A stretch of 64,000 nt of DNA from Podospora bellae-mahoneyi (Eukaryota; Ascomycota; Sordariomycetes; Sordariales; Podosporaceae), in assembly GCF_035222275.1 (NCBI RefSeq), contig NC_085885.1, positions 3,968,001 to 4,032,000 on the forward strand. Direction: 5' to 3'. Positions 32,777 through 47,300 of this stretch are shown in pieces; the first letter of the stretch is position 1; each line of letters starts with the position of its first letter. The notes beneath the pieces are model-generated. The model saw nothing but the letters and a program-made list of their open reading frames with translations. It was not told the origin of the DNA and ran no database searches. A program made the position numbers and the translations under genes.

Positions 32777-34330
32777 ACGATCCGATGGGATTTCTTTTAC
32801 TAAAATAAAAAAGAAAAGCATTATTAGAATCGCTATAACGAGCTGCACAGAATGGTATTAAATGCGTTATCGTACGAGGTATATAAAAATGGAAGTAAAA
32901 GAGGTGAAGTTGGGTGTAAGTGTACTAGTGATATACGTGTATAGTAGTGTAAGGTTATATAAGGGAATAGTTTTTTATACGATCCGATAAGATTTTTCCT
33001 ATTAAATTAAAAAGCAAAGATATTATTAGAATTACTATAACGATCTGTATAGAATAGTATTAAATATATTACCGTACAAGCTTTATAAAAATAGAAATAA
33101 AAAATATAAAGTTAGGTATTAGCGATATACGTGTATAATAGTATAAGGTTATATACAGGAATAATTTTTTATACGATCCGATAAAATTTTTCCTATTAAA
33201 TTAAAAGAAAAAAGCATTATTAGAATTACTATTACAAGCTATATGTCACAGTTAACCCAACGGCAGGTCGCACAGTAGGTGGGGCGCGGGGCGTCCCCAG
33301 CCAATCAGTAAGGAAACCAGGAGACAGCCAATCAAGGCTGGCCAGAAGTGGTACGGCGCCAAGAGGCCTGAGCAGTCTGCAGGATGCAAGATGCTACGGG
33401 TGATCGAAGGCATAGCACGACGAGCACTTCGCAGGATGCAAAGTGCTAGGAGTGATCGGGGCCGTAGCAGGGCGAGCACCTCAGGGCCCCGAGGTATATA
33501 TATACGGAGGAACTGGCTAGTGTAGATAGACAGTTCCGCAGTATGCAATTCAACCTTGTATTCACGGTATCTTGTGTTTATATTGAGACATCTTGTCGTA
33601 CACTGTTTAGCTGTACCGAACCAGGATTATTCAGAAGTAGCCTTCAACCGGTATCCCTTTCAGAGGTTCTGGATAGAGGTTCGTCATACTATATAGAATA
33701 GTATTAAGTATATTATTATACGAGCGGTAGGAAAATAAAAATAAAAGAAGTAAAGTTAGGTATAAGCGTACTAATAATATACGTATATAGTAATATAAGG
33801 TTCTATAATTAAATAATTTTTTATACGATCCGATAAGATTTTTCCTATTTACTTAAAAAGCAAAGATATTATTAGAATTGCTATAACGAGCTATATAAAA
33901 TAATATTAAGTATATTATTAGACGAGCGGTATATAAATAAAAGTAAAAAATATAAAGTTAGGTGTTAGTAATATATATATATATAGTAATATAAGGTTAT
34001 ATAAGGGAATAGTTTTTTATACGATCCGATAAGATTTTTCTTATTGATTTAAAAAATAAAGATATTATTAGAATTATTTATACGAGCCGTATAGAATAGT
34101 ATGAAGTATATTATCGTACGAGCTATATAAAAATAGAAGTAAAAAAAGTAAAGTTAGGTATAAGTATACTAGTAATATACGTATATAGTAATATAAAGTT
34201 ATATAAAGGAATAGACTTTTATACGATCCGATAACATTTTTTCTATTAAAACAAAAGAGAAAAGTATTATTAGAATTACTATAGTAAGCTATATAAAATA
34301 ATATTAAATATATTATCGTACGAGTATTAT
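32777..34330. repeat. Array of about 200-bp tandem repeats (copy 1)
   Basis: Same unit as in the other copies, with about six repeats near 32,777, 32,978, 33,173, 33,825, 34,020 and 34,222; the gap between the third and fourth holds the solo LTR. Confidence 0.8.
33244..33688 (+). mobile_element. Solo LTR, 445 bp, with 5-bp target duplication CTATA
   Basis: Begins TGTCACAGTTAACCC and ends GGTTCGTCATA (ACA in its relative at 31,799). CTATA flanks it at 33,239-33,243 and 33,689-33,693, and the array unit reads through once the LTR is removed. U3 holds two CCAAT boxes (near 33,300 and 33,328) and a 52-bp imperfect direct repeat at 33,379-33,430 and 33,431-33,482, then a TATATATACGG promoter at about 33,495. 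It keeps CA/TG dinucleotides, so it inserted after the host array was mutated. No internal region remains. Confidence 0.88.
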
Positions 34331-34944
34331 AGAAATCTAAATAATAAATAAAAATTATAACTTCGATTTTTATTACTATATAACTTATTTATTTCCCTCG
34401 TCCTTCCTTTCGGCTATAATACCCCTTGAATTAATAATAAAGAAATTATATTTACTATTATAATCCCTTTACTTATAATTATTATAAATATTACTTTAAT
34501 ACCTATCCGTTATACGATAATCCTTAAACGGCCCCCTATTAGGATTATTAATATAAATAATATAAGGAGAAATAGTTACTAAATTATAGTTTTAAATTAA
34601 AACTATATTAAAGTAGCTTAAACGAACTAATACCTTAGTCCCCTTTACTTTACCAGAAGTATATTCAATATTAGCTAATAGTAAGGTTAAAATTACTTAT
34701 TATATTATTTATATATTTACTAATTTAAGTATTATTATACGGGAAAAATATATATATATATTAATATAAAAATTATTTATTAGCCTCTTAATATAAAGCT
34801 AGTTAATATTAATAACTTTATATAAGTTACGAATATTAAAGATCAAAGTTATTTTATATATTAATTAAAAGTCGATTAATTTATATAATAAAAAAGTTTA
34901 TTAAAAAAGGATTTTAATAAAAATTAAAATTATTATTATATAGT

Positions 34945-35960
34945 TAGCTTATCGAGGGATTTAAAAAAAAGGTTTATACCCGGCAGTTATATGTTATTAC
35001 CTTTATACCTATATAATTACTTTCGTACTAAGCGTACCTACGTAACTACCTTTTTATTAAGCGTGCTTTAATTATCGTATAGGACCGACGCTTTAATCGG
35101 AATAATATAGCTTTATTATATAGCTAGCTTATTAAGGGATTTAGAAAAAAAGGTTTATACCCGGCAACTATACGCTACTACTTTTATATTTTAGTATACT
35201 TTAATTATTATACGGGATAAATACTTTAATCGGAATAATATAGCTCTATTATATAGCTAGCGTATCGAAAGATAAAAAAAAAAAAGGTTTATATTTAGTA
35301 GTTATACGTTACTACCTTCGTATTTATATAATTACCTTCGTACTAAATATACCTACGTAATTACTTTTTTATTAAGCGTACTTTAACTATCGTACGGAAC
35401 TAACGCTTTAATCGGAATAATATAGTTTTATTATATAACTAGCCTATTAAAGGATTTAGAAAAAAAAATCTATATCCGGTAACTATACGTTACTACCTTC
35501 GTATCTTAACGTACCTTAATTATCGTACGGGATAAACGCCTTAATCGGAATAATATAATTTTATTATATAATTAGTTTATCGAGGGATTTAGAAGAAAAG
35601 GTTTATACTTAGTAGCTATACGTTACTACCTTTATATTTACGTAATTACCTTTATATTAAGCGTACTTACGTAACTACTTTCGTATCAAACGTATTTACG
35701 TAATTACTTTTATATTAAATATACTTACGTAATTACCTTTTTACTAAGCGTGCCTTAACTATTATATATAATTAAACGTTTTAATTAGAATAATACGGTT
35801 CTATTATATAGTTAGCTTATTAAGGGATTTAGAAAAAAAGGTTTATACCCGGTAGCTATATATTACCACCTTCGTACCTACGTAATTACCTTTATACTAA
35901 GCGTACTTACGTAACTACCTTTATACTAAACGTATTTTAACTATCGTATAGGACCTAAAC
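34945..35960. repeat. Minisatellite-type array in macro-repeat copy 1
   Basis: Units start CGAGGGATTTAGAA and run through a block with ACTACCTTCGTA words to TAATCGGAATAATA. Unit length varies because an inner 29-bp word (CCTACGTAACTACCTTCGTA...) occurs one or more times. Confidence 0.75.
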
Positions 35961-36009
35961 CCCGGTAACCGCACGCCACTACCCTTATTTATTTATACGT
36001 AATTTACTT

Positions 36010-38526
36010 TACTCTTTAACGGAGTATCCTTTTTTAAAAAATTTTAATAATAAACTTTAATATTATAATATCTTATATTATATATAACTATTATATTACG
36101 ATTAATACTATATTAAAATAAAACTTTTTATTTATATCTTTTACTTTTAAATTTTTATTTATAAAAAATATAAAGTAACTATTTTTATAAATAAGGTATT
36201 TACTTATTTTCGTACGTTTTATAAAAATATTATAATTATAGATAAACCGGATATTATACGATAGTATAATAATTTATTAATAGCTTTTCGAAAATAATAA
36301 AACTTAATAAACTTTATATTTCCTCCTACAGTAATTAATTTAATTTTAAAACTAAAAAAGCTTTCTTTTAATAAATTAAAATACGATACTTACGCTTATA
36401 TTATACGGACTAAAAGAGTAATATAGAAGTATTACCGTACGAAATATCACTAAGTTAACCCTAATATAAAAAAAAAATATTAAAGTAACTTAATAATATT
36501 AAGGACCTTAAAAAACTAAAATATATTATTAACGTTTTTTTAAAAGCTAATTAATTATTAAATACTTTAAAGTACGATTAATAAAACTAATAGCCGGGAA
36601 TCCCGATCTCGTATAATAAATTTAAAAATAAAAAAAGTAGTTTATAAAATTTTATTATTCGATTAACTCGACTTTTTAATAAATATTAATAATTATTATA
36701 GTAAGTAAAGGTCGATTAACTTTAAATCCTTAACTAAATAAAATAAATTAAATATATTACTTTAGATTTTTAAACCGGTAAGCTTTATATTATACGACCT
36801 TTTTTAATTTAAACGAGGGATAGTTAAACGGTAAGGATTTAATTATATTTATAGTCCTTTAAAAAATTTAAAAAATAATTAATTAGGTTGTTATTAATAT
36901 AATAGTAAAGTCGTTATCCGATAAAATCGATTACTTTATTTTATTCGAAGGTAATAAAAAAATAATCGATTAAAAGCCTAATAAACTTTTTAATAATAAT
37001 AGTTTAATTCCTCGTATAATAAAAAAAATTCTTTTTATTTAAAAAAGAATTTTTAAATATATTTACTATACATAAAGCTAGGATTAATAGGATCGGCTAT
37101 TATACGAATTAAACGCTAGTTAGACTAGAAGTTTAGAGATTATTATATAATTATTATAGGAGTTTTATTACGGTAGCGATAAGGCTAGACGAAAGTTATT
37201 AAATTAAATATTTATTAATTTCTTTGTTAAACTTTTAAATTATTCTTTCCTACGATTATCGTATAAAAGTACCTTCCTTTCTACCTTAATTACTATAGCC
37301 TTAAAGAATAATAAAAAGTAATATACTTTATTTAATTTTATATTACTTTTGTTTACTATCGTTACTCTCGGTAAAGCCTTTATTGTATAATATTTATTTT
37401 ATAGGTTTATTTAGTTAAAAGAGGTAAGTAAAAAGCTTAATTTCTTTAATATCGTTCGCTTTAAAATCTTAAGATTTTTAATTAAAGTTTATTAAAGTAA
37501 TTAATTATATTAATAAATTAGATTTTAGAGGTTTATATATATAGTATAATTATTAATAATTTTACGGTATCCGAAGGTAGGTTTACGTTTAACGGTATTA
37601 CTATTATATATTAAGATATTTTTATTATTATTAATACCCTAATCGAAATAATATATATTTTGGTTAATAAAATTAATCGTACGGTTTAAGACCTAACTTT
37701 TTTATTAATATTAAATATTTTTTTTTTAAAAAATTCTTTAGGATAATTTAAAAGATAATATAAGCTAAAATAAAATTAAGTATTCCTTTCTTTTTAATCT
37801 TAGTAATATTCATTTCCGGTGGCTTTAAAATTAAATTATATAATATATTATTAAAAATCTTTTCTTTATTTAACTTTAATTAAAAAAAAAGTAACGGTTA
37901 TATTTATTATATAACCGAAGCTTAATTATATTTAAATCGAGTAAAGAAACTCCGATCTTTTTTTTTTAAATATAAAGTTTTAAAATATACCGGTTAAAGG
38001 GTTTAAAAATATTTTTATTTAGTACGGTATAATTGTAAATATATTACGGTATTATAAAGGAATAAACTATATTAAATAACTAAAGGTTATTTATTACTAT
38101 TTTTTAAGGAAGTTAAATATAAGCGTCGTACGATACCTTTAACTTATTTACCCCTTTTACTTTGATTTATAATATTAATTTAATAGAGCCTCTACCCCTA
38201 CTCTATCCTTTTAAAATGTAAAATTCGTACGGCCGTTTAAAAATATTAAGTTTAAAAGTACTAGCCTAACTATATTCTCTAATAACCTAAGAAACTAATA
38301 GTCGTTTAATGAAGTTAGCCGGGCCCTTTTATTATATATAAAGCGTTACTTCGGATTTAAAATTAATATTTAGCCTTAATATTATATTATTATAAATATT
38401 ACTTACTAATTTCTTATTTATTTTATTTTAAAAAGTTTATAAAAAAAAAAATAATACTATCGTCCGATAATTACGACGCATTTAATTTTAATTACGACGA
38501 GGATAATAAAATTAAGGGCTTTAATC
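36010..38526. other. Degraded long region of macro-repeat copy 1, possible former coding sequence
   Basis: Shared with 53,200-56,636 and 60,470-63,775. In the least mutated copy (53,450-53,640) a plus-strand frame reads RLKYDTYVYIVRTKRAIQEY and onward, suggesting a former protein. The reverse strand also has a long protein-like frame, so direction is not settled. No domain recognised. Confidence 0.4.
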
Positions 38527-38634
38527 CTATTAGTAATTCTCCGATGGATTGTAGTACAATCCGTTAAAAAGCGCACCAAAAAAAACGCCCCACTTTAGAA
38601 GCAGGGGGGTAGGATCCGTTAAGGAATCAGTTGT

Positions 38635-40510
38635 ACGATCCGATGGGATTTCTTTTACTAAAATGAAAAAGAAAAGCATTAATAGAATCGCTATAACGAG
38701 CTATATAGAATGGTATTAAGTGCATTATCGTACGAGCGGTGTGGAAATGGAAGTAAAAGAGGTAAAGTTAGGTATATATATACTAGTAATACACGTATAT
38801 TAGTAGTTTAAGGTTATATAAGGGAATAGTTTTTATATAATCCGATAAGATTTTTCCTATTAAATTAAAAGAGAATAGTATTATTAGAATTACTATAGCG
38901 AGCTGTATAAAATAGTATAAAGTATATCGTCGTACGAGCTATATAAAAATAGAAGTAAAGATATAAAGGTAGGTACTAGCGATATACGTATATAGTAATA
39001 TAAGGTTATATAAGGCAATAGTTTTTTATACGATCCGATAAGATTTTTCCCATTAAATTAAAAGAGAATAGTATTATTAGAATTGCTATAGCGAGCTATA
39101 TAGAATAGTATTAAGTATATTATCGTACGAGCTATATAAAAATAAAAGTAAAGATATAAAGGTAAGTACTAGCGATATACGTATATAGTAGTGTAAAGTT
39201 ATATAAGGGAATAGTTTTTTGTACGATCCAATAAGATTTTTCCTATTAAATTAAAAGAGAAAAGTATTATTAAAATTACTATTACGAGTTATATAGAATA
39301 GTATTAAGTATATTATCGTACGAGCGGTAGGAAAATAAAAATAAAAGAAGTAAAGTTAGGTATAAGCGTATTAATAATATATATATATATAATTAAATAA
39401 GGTTATATAATTAAATAGTTTATTATACGATCCCATAAGATTTTTCCTATTAAATTAAAACAGAAAAGTATTATTAGAATTAATATAACGAACTATATAA
39501 AATAGTATTAAGTATATCATCGTATAAAGTATATAGAAATAAAAGTAAAAGATATAAAGTTAGGTGCTAGTAATATACGTATATAGTAATATAAGGTTAT
39601 ATAAGGGAATAGTTTTTTATATAATCCGATAAGATTTTTCCTATTAACTTAAAAAGTAAGGATATTATTAAAATTACTATAACGAGCTATATAGAATAAT
39701 ATTAAATATATCATTATACGAGCGGTATAGAAATAAAAGTAAAAGATATAAAGTTAGGTATAAATATATTAGTAATATACGTATATAATAGTATAAAGTT
39801 ATATAATTAAATAGTTTATTATACGATCCGATAAGATTTTTCCTATTAAATTAAAAATTAAAAATATCATTAAAATTACTATAATAAGCTATATACAATA
39901 ATATTAAATATATTATTATACGAGCTATATAGAAATATAAATAAAAAAAGTAAAGTTAGGTATAAGTATATTAGTAATACACGTATATAGCAATATAAAG
40001 TTATATGATTAAATATTTTATTATATAATCCGATAGGATTTCTTTTACTAAAATAAGGAAAAAAAGTATTATTAGAATCGCTATAACGAGCTACATAGAA
40101 TAATATTAAGTGTATTATCGTACGAGCTATATAGAAATGAAAGTAAAAGAGGTAAAGTTAAATATAAATATATTAATAATGTACGTATATAGTAATATAA
40201 AGTTATATAATTAAATAGTTTATTATACGATCCGATGGGATTTCTTTTACTAAAATAAAAAAGAAAAGTATTATTAAAATCGCTATAACGAGTTATATAG
40301 AATAGTATTAAGTATATTATCGTACGAATAATAAGAAAATAAAAGTAAAAGATATAAAGTTAAGTATAAGTTTATTAGTAATATACGTATATAGTAGTAT
40401 AAGGTTATATAAGGGAATAATTTTTTATACGATCTAATAAGATTTTTCCTATTAAATTAAAAAACAAAGGTATCATTAAAATTACTATAACGAGCTATAT
40501 AGAATAATAT
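38635..40510. repeat. Array of about 200-bp tandem repeats (copy 2)
   Basis: About ten units with the CGATCCGATAAGATT marker near 38,635, 38,840, 39,030, 39,224, 39,428, 39,630, 39,826, 40,030, 40,226 and 40,430. Confidence 0.8.
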
Positions 40511-40925
40511 TAAATATATCGTTATAGGAGTATTATAAAAATCTAAATAATAAATAAAAATTATAAATTCGATTTTTATTATTATATAACTTATTTAATT
40601 ATTGGAATTACTAATAATTATAAGTTTCTAGCTTCTTTCCATAGCTTACTTATTTCCCTCGTCCTTCCCTTCGGCTATAATACCCCTTTAAATAGCAGTA
40701 AAGAAACTATATTTACTATTATAATCCCTCTACTTATAGTTACTATAAGCATTACCCTAATACCTATCCGTTATATAATAATCCCTAAACGGCTCCCTAT
40801 TAGGCTTACTAATATAGGTAATATAAGTAAAAATAGTTATTAAATTACGGTTTTGGATTAAAATTATATTAAAGTAGCTCGGACGAGCTAGTACTTTAGC
40901 CCCCTTTACTTTACCGGGAACGTAT

Positions 40926-41285
40926 TGGTTTGGGGTGCGGCTATAGGCCTGAGGGTATGAGTAAGGAAGTGGGGCTCTCTAAGGATTCGGGGGTTCAGGG
41001 GTTATGTATATAAACGGTCTGCTTCGGACATTTTATTTTAGACAGATTATCGACTTCTATTTCTTCGTATTTTTGCGCTTTATATACGTGCAGGCAGTTC
41101 TGGCCCTCTAATCAGGCCAATCCGGTACTTACTGTGTGGCCTGCGAGCCTACAGAGTCTTTTATTTATCCTACGTAAAGTATGGCTTACGAGCGAGCTAC
41201 TATTACGCAAGAATGTTTATTTAGAACCCTATTTAAGATATATTTATAGTATTATAGTTATTTTATATATTTTCTTACTATTTTA
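40926..41285 (+). repeat. 5' LTR of the nested retrotransposon
   Basis: 360 bp; TATATAAA promoter at 41,007-41,014. The outer two-thirds keep CA/TG, while the inner end (from about 41,180) is converted to TA. TAGAGG two bases after the LTR may be a RIP-altered TGG primer-binding site. Confidence 0.88.
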
Positions 41286-44200
41286 AATAGAGGTTATATC
41301 CGGATTAAATATAGTTTAGGGTCTAAACTAAACTTAAAAGCCCTAGGTACTAAAAATAATATAAAGCTACGAACGATAATAAGCGCCGATAATTTTATTA
41401 AACCCCGCGAGGTTTAATAAAAACGATTTATCTTTATTTAATTAAATAAAATATTTTTATTATCGACTATATTCCGGGCTTTCCGATATTCGTATATAGA
41501 GAGTTAAGTATATAATCCGGATAAAACCGGAAAGTAAATTAAGGGTATTAATTAAAATTAATTTATTAACGGATTTTATTTCGGCGATAATTATTAAAAT
41601 CCTTTCCTATTTTTAATTAAAAAAAATCTTTTTAGTATATTACTTAACGATATTAGACTATTAAAAAAGTTACTAACTTAATTTAATTTAAAATATCGGG
41701 GACTCGAAAGTAAAGAGACGAGGGTAATTTTTTTTTAATCTAAGTAAAAGTAATTTATACCTATATACTAAAATTATAAAGGATAATTATTTTTTTATTT
41801 TTAATAATATATATAAGGAAAAAATTATATTATTAACGTAAGTATAATAATAATTATCGAATATTAATATATTTAATAATATTTTATTTATTACTTTCGT
41901 TAGTTTTCCTAATAATAATTAAAAGTATTAAACTTTTACGGTTCGTTTTATAGTAAAGGTAACTATTTTAATAATTAAATTTCTAAAATTATTACTATTT
42001 GTTTTTTCTCTAACTACGAACCGTACTTACTTTAAAAACGCTAAAACCCCTTACTTTTTTTTTAATTAAAGTAGCCTGGCTATATACCTTAATACCCTTA
42101 ACGTATTAAATAAACTTTATAATTATTTAAATTTTACTATTTAGAATTATATTACGTTTCTTACTCGATATATTAAATATCCCGCTCTTTTTTTTAAGTT
42201 TATATATTAATTTTAGTAATCCGGATACCTTTATTTTATAGGACTTTATTTTAATTATCGTTACTTTTAGGGGTCCTTTACGTTTAATTAGCTAACCTTT
42301 TATTTTATAATACTTATATATTTTTTTTAATATAAATTCCTTAATCTAAAGAAAATTAGTTTTAAAAGTAATTTTAAAGGGAAGTATTTTATAAAATATC
42401 TAAAGCGTTTCGAAAATACTTATAAAAAGTATTAAGTTATAGAATTTACTTTATATATTTATAAATTTAAATTTTAATATAACTTTAATATAAATAAATA
42501 AATCGATAAATATATAAACTTACTTATATTTATTAATATTTAATTTATTTTAATTATCCGCCTTAAATATTTTTTTAAGATTTACGATTCCCGATAAAAT
42601 AAAAATATTTATAGGGAATTAAATAACTTTTATATTAAAGTTATTTTTAATAGTATAAACGAGTTAAAAAAAGTTATTTTTAATTATTTTAAACTACTCT
42701 CTCGAGTACCGATTAAAGAAAAAAAAGTAGTAAGAACTAAAGTAATTAATTACTTTTAAATAAAATTCTTTAAGTCTATAAAAATAATCTTTATTAACTA
42801 AAAAGGATCCGAACGTCGTTTAAAATCTATAAATTTTATTACTTAAAGCGATTAAATTAATAATATAATCGAAGATAAATATAACGTAGGAGGAAAAATC
42901 TATAAAGAGGATAAAACGATTATTATACCTTTCCCTATTACCTTTAATTAGGCGGTAAAAATATTTAATTAATATATAGTAATTAATATTATAATAGATA
43001 AAAAAATAATATTATAATATTTAAAAGTAAATATTTATAATAACTTTTTTATATCGGGAAACGATAAATTTAGAATAGTAAGGATTTATATTTAATATTT
43101 AGGAAATTAAATACTTTACCCTTTAAATTTTAATATTAACTTTAACGGGGAAATAAATTTATTCTTTAATACCTTTTCCTTTATTAATATTAATATTTAG
43201 TTCGGGAAATTAAGGAGATAGTATTGCGATAATTTTCCTTTGTTTAAAAAGTATTTTTAGTACGGTAAAACTAATTATTACGTTAAATCAATAGAATATT
43301 TTAAAAAAAAATATAATAAAGTGTAAGGATTATATTATATTAAAGGAAGTAAAATATATATCGGTAAAAAAAAGTAATTAAATAATAAAAAAATATAATT
43401 TAATTAAAAAAATATAAAAAAAGTATAGTATAAAGGGAAAATTAATAATTTAATTTAGGCTATAATTTCGTTAAAACTAAAATTAAATAGGGCCTATAAA
43501 GCCTATACGAAATAAGTTAAATACTAAAAAGTTTATAAAAGGAAGGGATATAAGTTTAATATTTCTTTAATTAAAAAAAAAAATTAATAATTATTTAAAT
43601 AATTAAAATTATAAATATTAAATTAAATAAACTTTATAAATACTTTAAACCCTACGTACCGTTTAACGAAAATTTAATTAATAATTATATTATTAAAAAT
43701 ACTTTATAACGCTATTTAGTAGAAAAGTAATTACTTAAAAGTATTTTAAAGTGCCCTAAGGATATTTTAATAATCGTTTATAATTAAAAAGTAAAAATAA
43801 AGGTAAGCGTATAAAAAGTAAAAAGAGTAAGGATCGAGGATTTACCGGAAAATAATATAAATAATTTAACCTTAATTAAATACCCGAAAGTAATACTTAC
43901 CCCCGTATAAAAAAAAAAAAAATAATAAAAGAAAGTAATTTATTTAATTAAAAAAATAAAATCCGAAATAACTTAAAGTTATTTAATAGTAAAGTAAAGG
44001 ATTTTAAAGATTATATTATTAAAAAAACTAAAAAATATATTTACGGTTAAATTAAATTTATATTAAAAAAATATTATAGGATTTTATTTATATTTATTTA
44101 CCGGTTAATAAATTATTTAAAAAATATAACCGAGGATACTAAAGTAATCGAGTAGCGTAGATCTTTTAAAAGTACCCCGGATAGAAAGAAAGAGGTTCTA

Positions 44201-44399
44201 TAAAAAGAAAAAGCTTTATAATTAACGGTTCGGATAAATTTTTAAACGGTTAAGTATAATAAAATTCCTTTATTTAATTAAAGGAAAACTATTTCCGTTC
44301 TATATAGAATTATAATAAATAGTAAATATAGTATAGTCGAGGGAAGTATTTAAAAGAAGATTATCGAAAATAAAGTTTAATTAAATAATAGTTTAGAAA

Positions 44400-47300
44400 A
44401 ATAATTACGGACTTTACTATTTACGTCCGTTAATTAATTTTCCGGTAATAAATAAACTTTTTTAGGAACTATTATTCGAATTTATAATATTTTATTACTA
44501 TATTATAATTTCGTTTCGCTAATTTTAAAGAAAGTATTAATAATATTAAATATAGGCTCGGAGTATAATCTAATTAATAAGGTTATAACTAAAAGGTTTT
44601 ATTTATTAATAATATTAACGAACTTATAATTTAAAAGCCTTTATAAGGATCCGGTTATATTTATAAGTAAAACCTAAGCTTTAATAATATTAATTAGGGT
44701 TTTAATTTTATATTATTTTTTTATTATTAATAATATTAAGGTTTTAAGCTTTTATAATTTATTATTAAATATTTTATTTTTTATAAATATAAACCTTACT
44801 TTTAATTTTATAAAGGGCCGTATAATTAACGTAAATATATTATATATAAAAAAATTAATTAAAACTTATATAGTAAAAAAAGAAGTAATTAATAAAATAA
44901 AAGCGGAATATAATAATAAAAATCGAAGTAATACCTTTCCCGCTAATTAATTTTTATAAATATTTAAGGGATTAGTTAACGATAAAATACCTATCCTTAA
45001 GTAAATAATAAAGGAATTAAAAGAAAGAAATAAAGTAATAGGGAAGTTAAATAAAAGAATTAAACGTTTTTTATTTAATTTTATTTTAAGAAAGTTAAGT
45101 TTATTATTATTAAATTATTATTTAACGTTTAATATTATTTTTTATAAAAATAAAAAAAAGGGGGATATTAAGAGTAAAGAAAGAAAAAATATTAATAATT
45201 AAAAGGAAAGAAAGAAAAGAAATATAAGGGATTACTAAAAAGAAAAGTCTTTATTTTAATTTAAAAAAGTAAAAATTATAATAAAAACTTTAATTTCGGA
45301 TAAAATATTTAAAAAAAAATAACCGCTACTATCGACCTTTATAATAAATTTATATTTAATATTATTAATACTACCGGTATTACGATTATTAAAAATATTA
45401 TTACCGTTTAATCGAAAGATTAATATAATAATCCTATTTAAGCCCGATATTATATTTATATATTTAAGGATATTTAATTAGTTCTTTACTTAATTAAATT
45501 AACGTAGCTTCTTTACTATATAACTATATAAATATTATTTATCTTCGCCCTTTTCCGAAAAAAAAAATAATATAAAAATTAATTTAATCGCTACTTTTAA
45601 ATAAGTTTAATTAACGTTTACGGAAATTATTATTATTATTACGATATATAAAAAAGTAAATAAAAAGGTAAAATTAATTAATAATATTAAATTAAATAAT
45701 AATATTTCCGAAGGAAATCCGAACTAAAAAATAAAAAAATAAATAATAATTAAGGAATCCTTATAATATAATTTAAAATTTAATAATATTATAGTCCTTA
45801 AGTTTTTTAAAATAATTAAAGGGTCGCGCTTAATTTTAAAACGGTTAACTAATTTAATTAAATAAATTATTAATATTTTAATAAATTAAAAAGTTAAAGT
45901 ATTTATAATAATTTTATTTATAAAAAAAGTTATTTTAATATAAAACTTTACCGAATATAAATAAATACTTAAAGAAATTTTCTTTATTTAATATATTAAG
46001 ACTATTTTTTATAAATCGTAGTAAAGTAAGTTTATTTCGATTTTAAAATTATTAATAAAAAAAATTATCGACTTCTTTAAGGAATAAATTAAGAGAAATA
46101 TTATTAAAAAAACGTATAGTTCTTACTATATTAATTAATTTTTAATAAAAAAAAAAGATAGTAATTTCCGTTTAATTAACGATATTTAAAAATATAATAA
46201 GATTATATAATAAAATACTTTTATCTTACTAAGTATTAAAGAATTTAGTAAGGACTTTATAAAGTATTTTATTATTTTTTTATTTAACTTTTTTTTCCGG
46301 ATATAATTAAGTTAAATTAACCTTAACGAGCCGGGACTTTACTATTTTCGTAATATTTATTAATTTATTTAAAATATATACTTTACTTTAAGGAACTATT
46401 AACTTAATAATTTAATTTTAAAAAACCGTAATTAAAGTTTTTTAAAATTTTATTTTATAAGTATACCGGCTATATTTAAATAATATTATAATAAAAGGGC
46501 TAAAGTAGGACTATAATAGTAAAAAAGAAAAGTTAAGAGTTAAAAAATAGGTCTTAAAGTATTTAAAGAATATTAATATAATTTTATTTAATTATAAATT
46601 TATAAAAATTATAATTATAACTGTAAAATCCCTTTAATATAAACGGAAAATTATTATCTTTAACTATTTTTATATACCGGATAAACGTCTTTTTAATTAA
46701 ATAAAAGTAATAAAAATAAAGGAATAACGAATTTATTATAGTTTTAAAAATATTTATACTTTTATAAGGATTACCGGCTATTATTAATTATAAATACTTT
46801 TTTTTAATTTAATCGTAGCTCCGTTATATTTTTTAATAAAGAAGGATACGAAATAGGAATAAACGGAAGCTTAATAAGGTACGATAAAATAATTTACCTT
46901 TTTAATTATAAAAGTATTATATTTAACTTTTTTAATATTTAATAATAATTATTTTAATAAAATTTTTATTATTTTTAATATAAATTTAATTAAGTAAGGA
47001 GTAGTAATTAAATAAATAAAATTTAATAGAAAAAGGTACCTTTATCGGTTCGAAAATAGTATTTAAAGCCTAATTAAATAAAAGTACGATACTATTAAGA
47101 GGGAGTTAAGAGGACTATTATATACTTTAAAGAGATTTAAAAAGTATTTTTTCGGGGTATATTTTACGGTAAAAACGGATATTTAAATAGTAATTTATTA
47201 AGTTTAAAAAATAGTTAATAACGTTTTTAACGTTTTAATAATAAAATAATTAAAATAAATTAAACTTTTTAACTTTATAATTATTTATATTTTTAAGAGT

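Larger units (their letters stand above)
32669..38526. repeat. Macro-repeat copy 1
   Basis: Order seen: leading block with near-palindrome GGATTGTAGTACAATCC, roughly 200-bp array (about 32,777-34,330, interrupted by a solo LTR), block ending CCCCCTATTAGG (34,546), spacer, minisatellite array (about 34,945-35,960), a conserved GACC/CCCCGGTAACC block, then 2.5 kb of degraded unique-type sequence. Without the LTR and its duplicated target it is about 5.4 kb. It joins directly to copy 2 and lacks roughly 0.8-0.9 kb found at the 3' end of copies 2 and 3. Confidence 0.8.

Noticed and set aside
33252-33548. Minus-strand open frame in the AT-rich block as a gene
   Set aside because: It lies inside the solo LTR and is open only because that LTR has escaped RIP.
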